From NCBI RefSeq assembly GCF_000699445.3, contig NC_067195.1, positions 63,401,591-63,465,590 of the forward strand: a stretch of 64,000 bases of DNA, written 5' to 3'. A program made the translations under genes and the position numbers. Of the stretch, positions 61,061 through 64,000 are shown piece by piece (positions within the stretch are counted from its first letter, which is position 1; each line of letters opens with the position of its first letter). The notes beneath the pieces were generated by a model. It saw nothing but the letters and a program-made list of their open reading frames with translations, had not been told where the DNA came from and did no database searches. The DNA comes from Schistosoma haematobium. Lineage: Eukaryota; Platyhelminthes; Trematoda; Strigeidida; Schistosomatidae.

Positions 61061-62759
61061 AAACCGTATTGAACACAGAAATTATGGGTAAATTGTATAC
61101 TTTTATTTACTAACAGTTAATATTGAAATCTTAATTGCATGTTAACCTAATTTTGAACTTGTCAGACTCTGAAATTTTCACTGGGAATTTAACTAACTAT
61201 CTATTTAGTTTTCAAAATTCGATGCACTATTCGATAGGCTATTAAATTATGACACCCATATCTTGGGAAATAAATTATTCTTTTACCCACTACTGAATAG
61301 TAGTATAATATAGTGAAAATCAATATCAAAATAGAAGTATCCTAAAAAGGTTTCAGTATATTAATCAAAACAAAATGATCTGGAAATTAATACAAATTTT
61401 AAAGATTCAAATACCTATACTTAAATGATGATTATAATCAATTTATCAATCTTGGATGAAAGTAACTACTAATGATTAACATTGAATATCCTAAATCTCA
61501 ATTTACAGTTGCTGGATTATTCCACTATTCAATTTCGCTGAAATCTACTCCATCATCAATACTAATTTTCATAGCATTATGCACTCCATATTACTTAAAC
61601 TTATATCGAACATAAATGACTGAAGGAAGGTGGAGTAAGTATCATTACCAAAGTTTGATTTGATAATTTCGAATAAATTGAGCATTGGGTTGATTGTTAT
61701 AAATAAAAATAATATATTTGTAATATCCCAATGAGTAGAAAATTAGATTTTCTGACGTTTCGTGACTTAGTGTAAGTCACTTCTTCAGAGAATAAATAAC
61801 CAAATTAAAATTAATCCAAGTTTAATTAGTACTAATTAAACTTGGATTAATTTTAATTTGGTTATTTATTCTCTGAAGAAGTGACTTACACCAAGTCACG
61901 AAACGTCAGAAAATCTAATTTTCTACTCATTGGGATATTACAAATATATTATTTTTATTTATATTCGTTTGGAGGTTTACTGTTAACTATCAGTGACCTT
62001 GGGCTATTATACAATATTCAGATGATTGTCAAAAATGGTAAGAGATCGCATTCTAGACATGCCTAATTTATAAATTATAAATTAGTAACAACTTTGGAAT
62101 ATTTTTGTAACATGGTATTGTTAACTGACTTTGAGTAATATACTGTCAATTTTAAAAGCGATTAACCATTAAAAGTAATTCGAATTTCGGTTCATATAAA
62201 CCAAATCATAACACAATACATTACTTACGTCTATTTAATGACTTGACCAATTTAATTATACTTAGACAGTCAAGTAGTGTATAGTTAAACTCCTCAGAAT
62301 ATTTGACTCTTGGGTTGACATAACAACAACTACACGACACATACATTTACATACTAATACATTTTAGCATAATTAATCATTAAACTTTGTATTGATCATG
62401 AATTAAATATTAGAATTAAAATTTCAATGAAACATACAATATTAGGAAATGATTATCCGTTTTGAAGTTATTACTGGTTAATAATCACTTTCAAAATAAT
62501 AAACATTTTGTTTATATATCAAGAAATAACTCTTTTTTAAACAAGTGAATATCAAATCAAACACTGTTGTTAACTTACCCAACTATGCATAAACCTGTAC
62601 AAGCTGCATAAGTTAGCATACCATTACGATATTTAATCTTTGTTACAATTTCTTGATGACAGTTGGGACATTTCAAAGTTATTGGATGGTCTTGTAAAGG
62701 AATTATAGTTACTGGTTGACTTGTAACTACTGGTGTTTCTTTATTCTGGTCAGTTTTGC
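60155..62759 (-). CDS. LITAF-like membrane zinc protein (copy A), last two exons
   Basis: Exon 62759-62579 (acceptor ttatcag, donor gtaagt) and exon 60281-60155 (acceptor gtatttaag, stop TAA). The reading frame is continuous; it starts in phase 1, so a first exon is missing, probably beyond 62803 or outside the window. Features in order: a short linker rich in Thr, Val and Pro; LKCPNCHQEI; a hydrophobic stretch (GMLTYAACTGLCIVG); [28 protein letters not shown]; and a terminal RTLQEKYMK. The CxxC and HxCxxC motifs form the LITAF zinc site. The open frame reaching 62802 begins inside the intron at a TTG and is not the true start. The last exon is duplicated at 43893-44432. Confidence 0.86.
60414..60455. 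repeat. (ATT)n microsatellite
   Basis: About 13-14 ATT units without interruption. Confidence 0.95.
60830..60970 (-). mobile_element. Penelope-like terminal segment
   Basis: Shares the accaaggttgaacttgata ... ttgttatatcccaatgagt ... gaaacgtcagaaa order with the segments at 15989-16260 and 61660-61962. Contains a hammerhead motif (next entry). No RT is attached. Confidence 0.7.
60903..60950 (-). ncRNA. Hammerhead ribozyme motif (Penelope type)
   Basis: On the minus strand: CTGAAGA core (60944-60938), stem II GTGGCT paired with AGTCAC (one G-U), GAAA, then C and the cleavage triplet GTC (60912-60910). Stem III is minimal, as known for Penelope-like hammerheads that may act as dimers. Stem I is short. 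Confidence 0.7.
61003..61058. repeat. (TA)n microsatellite
   Basis: Pure TA dinucleotide run of about 56 bp. Confidence 0.96.
61751..61793 (-). ncRNA. Hammerhead ribozyme motif, palindrome left arm
   Basis: On the minus strand: CTGAAGA (61789-61783), stem II GTGACT with a matching partner, GAAA, C, GTC (61757-61755), stem I TTCT/AGAA. All conserved core positions are present. Confidence 0.72.
61869..61911 (+). ncRNA. Hammerhead ribozyme motif, palindrome right arm
   Basis: CTGAAGA (61873-61879), stem II GTGACT/AGTCAC (perfect), GAAA (61900-61903), C, GTC (61905-61907), stem I TTCT (61869-61872) with AGAA (61908-61911). All conserved core positions are present. Confidence 0.74.
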
Positions 62760-62802
62760 CTGATAACACTAGGATAAATATCAGTAAAACAATTTTTTTC
62801 AA

Positions 62803-64000
62803 TAATCACAATAAAAGATTAAACATATTTAGCAGACTATTATTATTGAACGAACTTTTAAATATTTTGCTTTATACCAAGTGACTGGTAACAAACGATA
62901 AGAAATGCCAAATTTAGCTTTCTTGTTAGTCAGCACATTTCGACTTGTATCTATAATTTTAAGAGAACTAATACATACCTCAATTAAACATATTACCACT
63001 AGACTATTGTACAGCTTTCCAACTTCAATCAGGTTGCTGATTATCTCAATTATGATATCACAAAAATTCTGTTATACAATATAAGATGAATGGCGAAATA
63101 TGTTGCAAATGACCTAATACTGTTTTCATTGTGGTGATTATTCATTTTACAACCACTCAGTCAATACAATAAATAAAGTAATATCCTCTTTTTGATAGCA
63201 AACCTTTTAGGGTAAATTACAGAAATTTACCATTTATTTATTGATTAATAATTATAGTGATAAATAAAATGCTTTGTCAGTTAGTCATTGAAGAATGTGA
63301 ACATTTCAATCAAAAATCTATCAACCTCTACACTTACGATAAAAAAATGGATTGGTAAAATTAAAACTCTCTGATCCATATACTTGCTTATACAGAAATA
63401 GTTCAAATAAGTTATAGCAACTCACGTGCAATTGAGTTTGTTCTCATTTAATTCAGTTAAGCCCTTTTGTTAATTTATTTAGCGGACAAAGTCATCCGTA
63501 CTATAACAACTTATTGTACCTTTATTATTGTTGTGCTTGTATGAAATATGTATGCTTGAACATTGCTTACCGCCTACGCATATATTCATTCTGCTAGCTT
63601 TATTATTAACTGCTTTATTGATTCGATGATCCATTCATTTCCCTAAATATATACATGTACATTTACACTCTAAACTCTCGGTTCGCTGACTCATTCATTC
63701 TCCTCACTGCTTTGTGACCTAAGTTATCTGCTAATAAAACTGTAGTCGCTGCTTCTCTTTGCCTTCTGATTTCAAACACCGTTGAGGATTATACGATAAC
63801 GGTTACGAGGGTGATTGGTTAACGAAGCACAGCCACCACAAAGTTATTCAATAACCCTGTATCCCGATATAACTAATAATTGGCCATTTGACAATAAGAT
63901 TACTCTTACCTGATTGACTATATCTATTTATCTTTGAGAACGATATTTACAATCATTCTATTCACAAATGTGATAAATAAGAGAAAATCCCTGAGGTGAT
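62803..64000. other. Upstream of LITAF-A, first exon not identified
   Basis: AT-rich. Expected to contain the LITAF-A 5' intron and perhaps its first exon on the minus strand, but I could not recognise one. Confidence 0.4.

Larger units (their letters stand above)
61660..61962. mobile_element. Penelope-like termini forming a spacer-less palindrome
   Basis: 61699-61830 and 61831-61962 are 132-bp inverted repeats meeting at AGT|ACT with no spacer; by eye only one mismatch is seen (in a hairpin loop). Each arm contains a complete hammerhead motif. 61660-61698 matches the flanking block of the other Penelope segments. Confidence 0.88.
60297..62578 (-). other. LITAF-A intron
   Basis: AT-rich intron that also holds an (ATT)n run (60414-60455), a (TA)n run (61003-61058) and two Penelope-like segments described separately. 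Confidence 0.6.

Noticed and set aside
62760..62802. N-terminal hydrophobic segment of the LITAF-A open frame as a signal peptide
   Set aside because: It starts at TTG and lies upstream of a good splice acceptor, and the plus-strand LITAF-B shows the same exon border, so it is intron.

Overview
The window looks like nuclear DNA of a blood fluke (Schistosoma or a close schistosomatid relative). The evidence is the AT-rich sequence, intron-containing metazoan genes with very short introns near the 5' end of one gene and multi-kilobase introns later, and the repeat families: RTE-like and CR1-like LINEs, Penelope-like elements, a gypsy-type LTR element and Sm-alpha-like tRNA-derived SINEs carrying hammerhead ribozyme motifs. 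Clade and family names are from recognition of motifs, not from a database search.

Layout. 1-640 is the tail end of a CR1-like LINE. 1052-4927 (+) is a complete seven-exon canopy (CNPY3/4-like) ER chaperone gene ending in SDEL. 5490-8556 holds decayed repeats. 11324-32415 (-) is a complete seven-exon PTEN lipid/protein phosphatase gene (about 595 residues); its introns contain Penelope, RTE-like, other LINE and SINE copies. Immediately upstream of PTEN, 32809-36732 (-) is a full-length (about 3.9 kb) RTE-like LINE with target-site duplications but a broken ORF. 37031-42560 has a small LINE-derived element and a decayed gypsy element. 43319-62759 is a LITAF-like neighbourhood: a duplicated last exon broken by an LTR-like insertion (-), a LITAF-like gene (+, 51445-53195) and a second LITAF-like gene (-, 60155-62759). 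Both genes lack an identified first exon. Three related TGTAG...CTACA elements, several SINEs and a LINE inserted with a visible empty site lie among them.

The host genes have unrelated jobs: secretory-pathway folding of client receptors (canopy), PI(3,4,5)P3 dephosphorylation (PTEN) and late endosome/lysosome membrane zinc proteins (LITAF). Nothing suggests an operon. The most interesting points are: PTEN has Asn at the position of the signature-motif His (human 123); three RTE-like copies show mosaic identity, with a 561-bp core identical between two of them and the same lesions in all three; a 264-bp spacer-less palindrome carries two head-to-head hammerhead motifs; and a segmental duplication preserves pre-insertion sites for two different mobile elements. 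Coordinates of splice sites were derived by hand from GT-AG sites, reading frame and family similarity.
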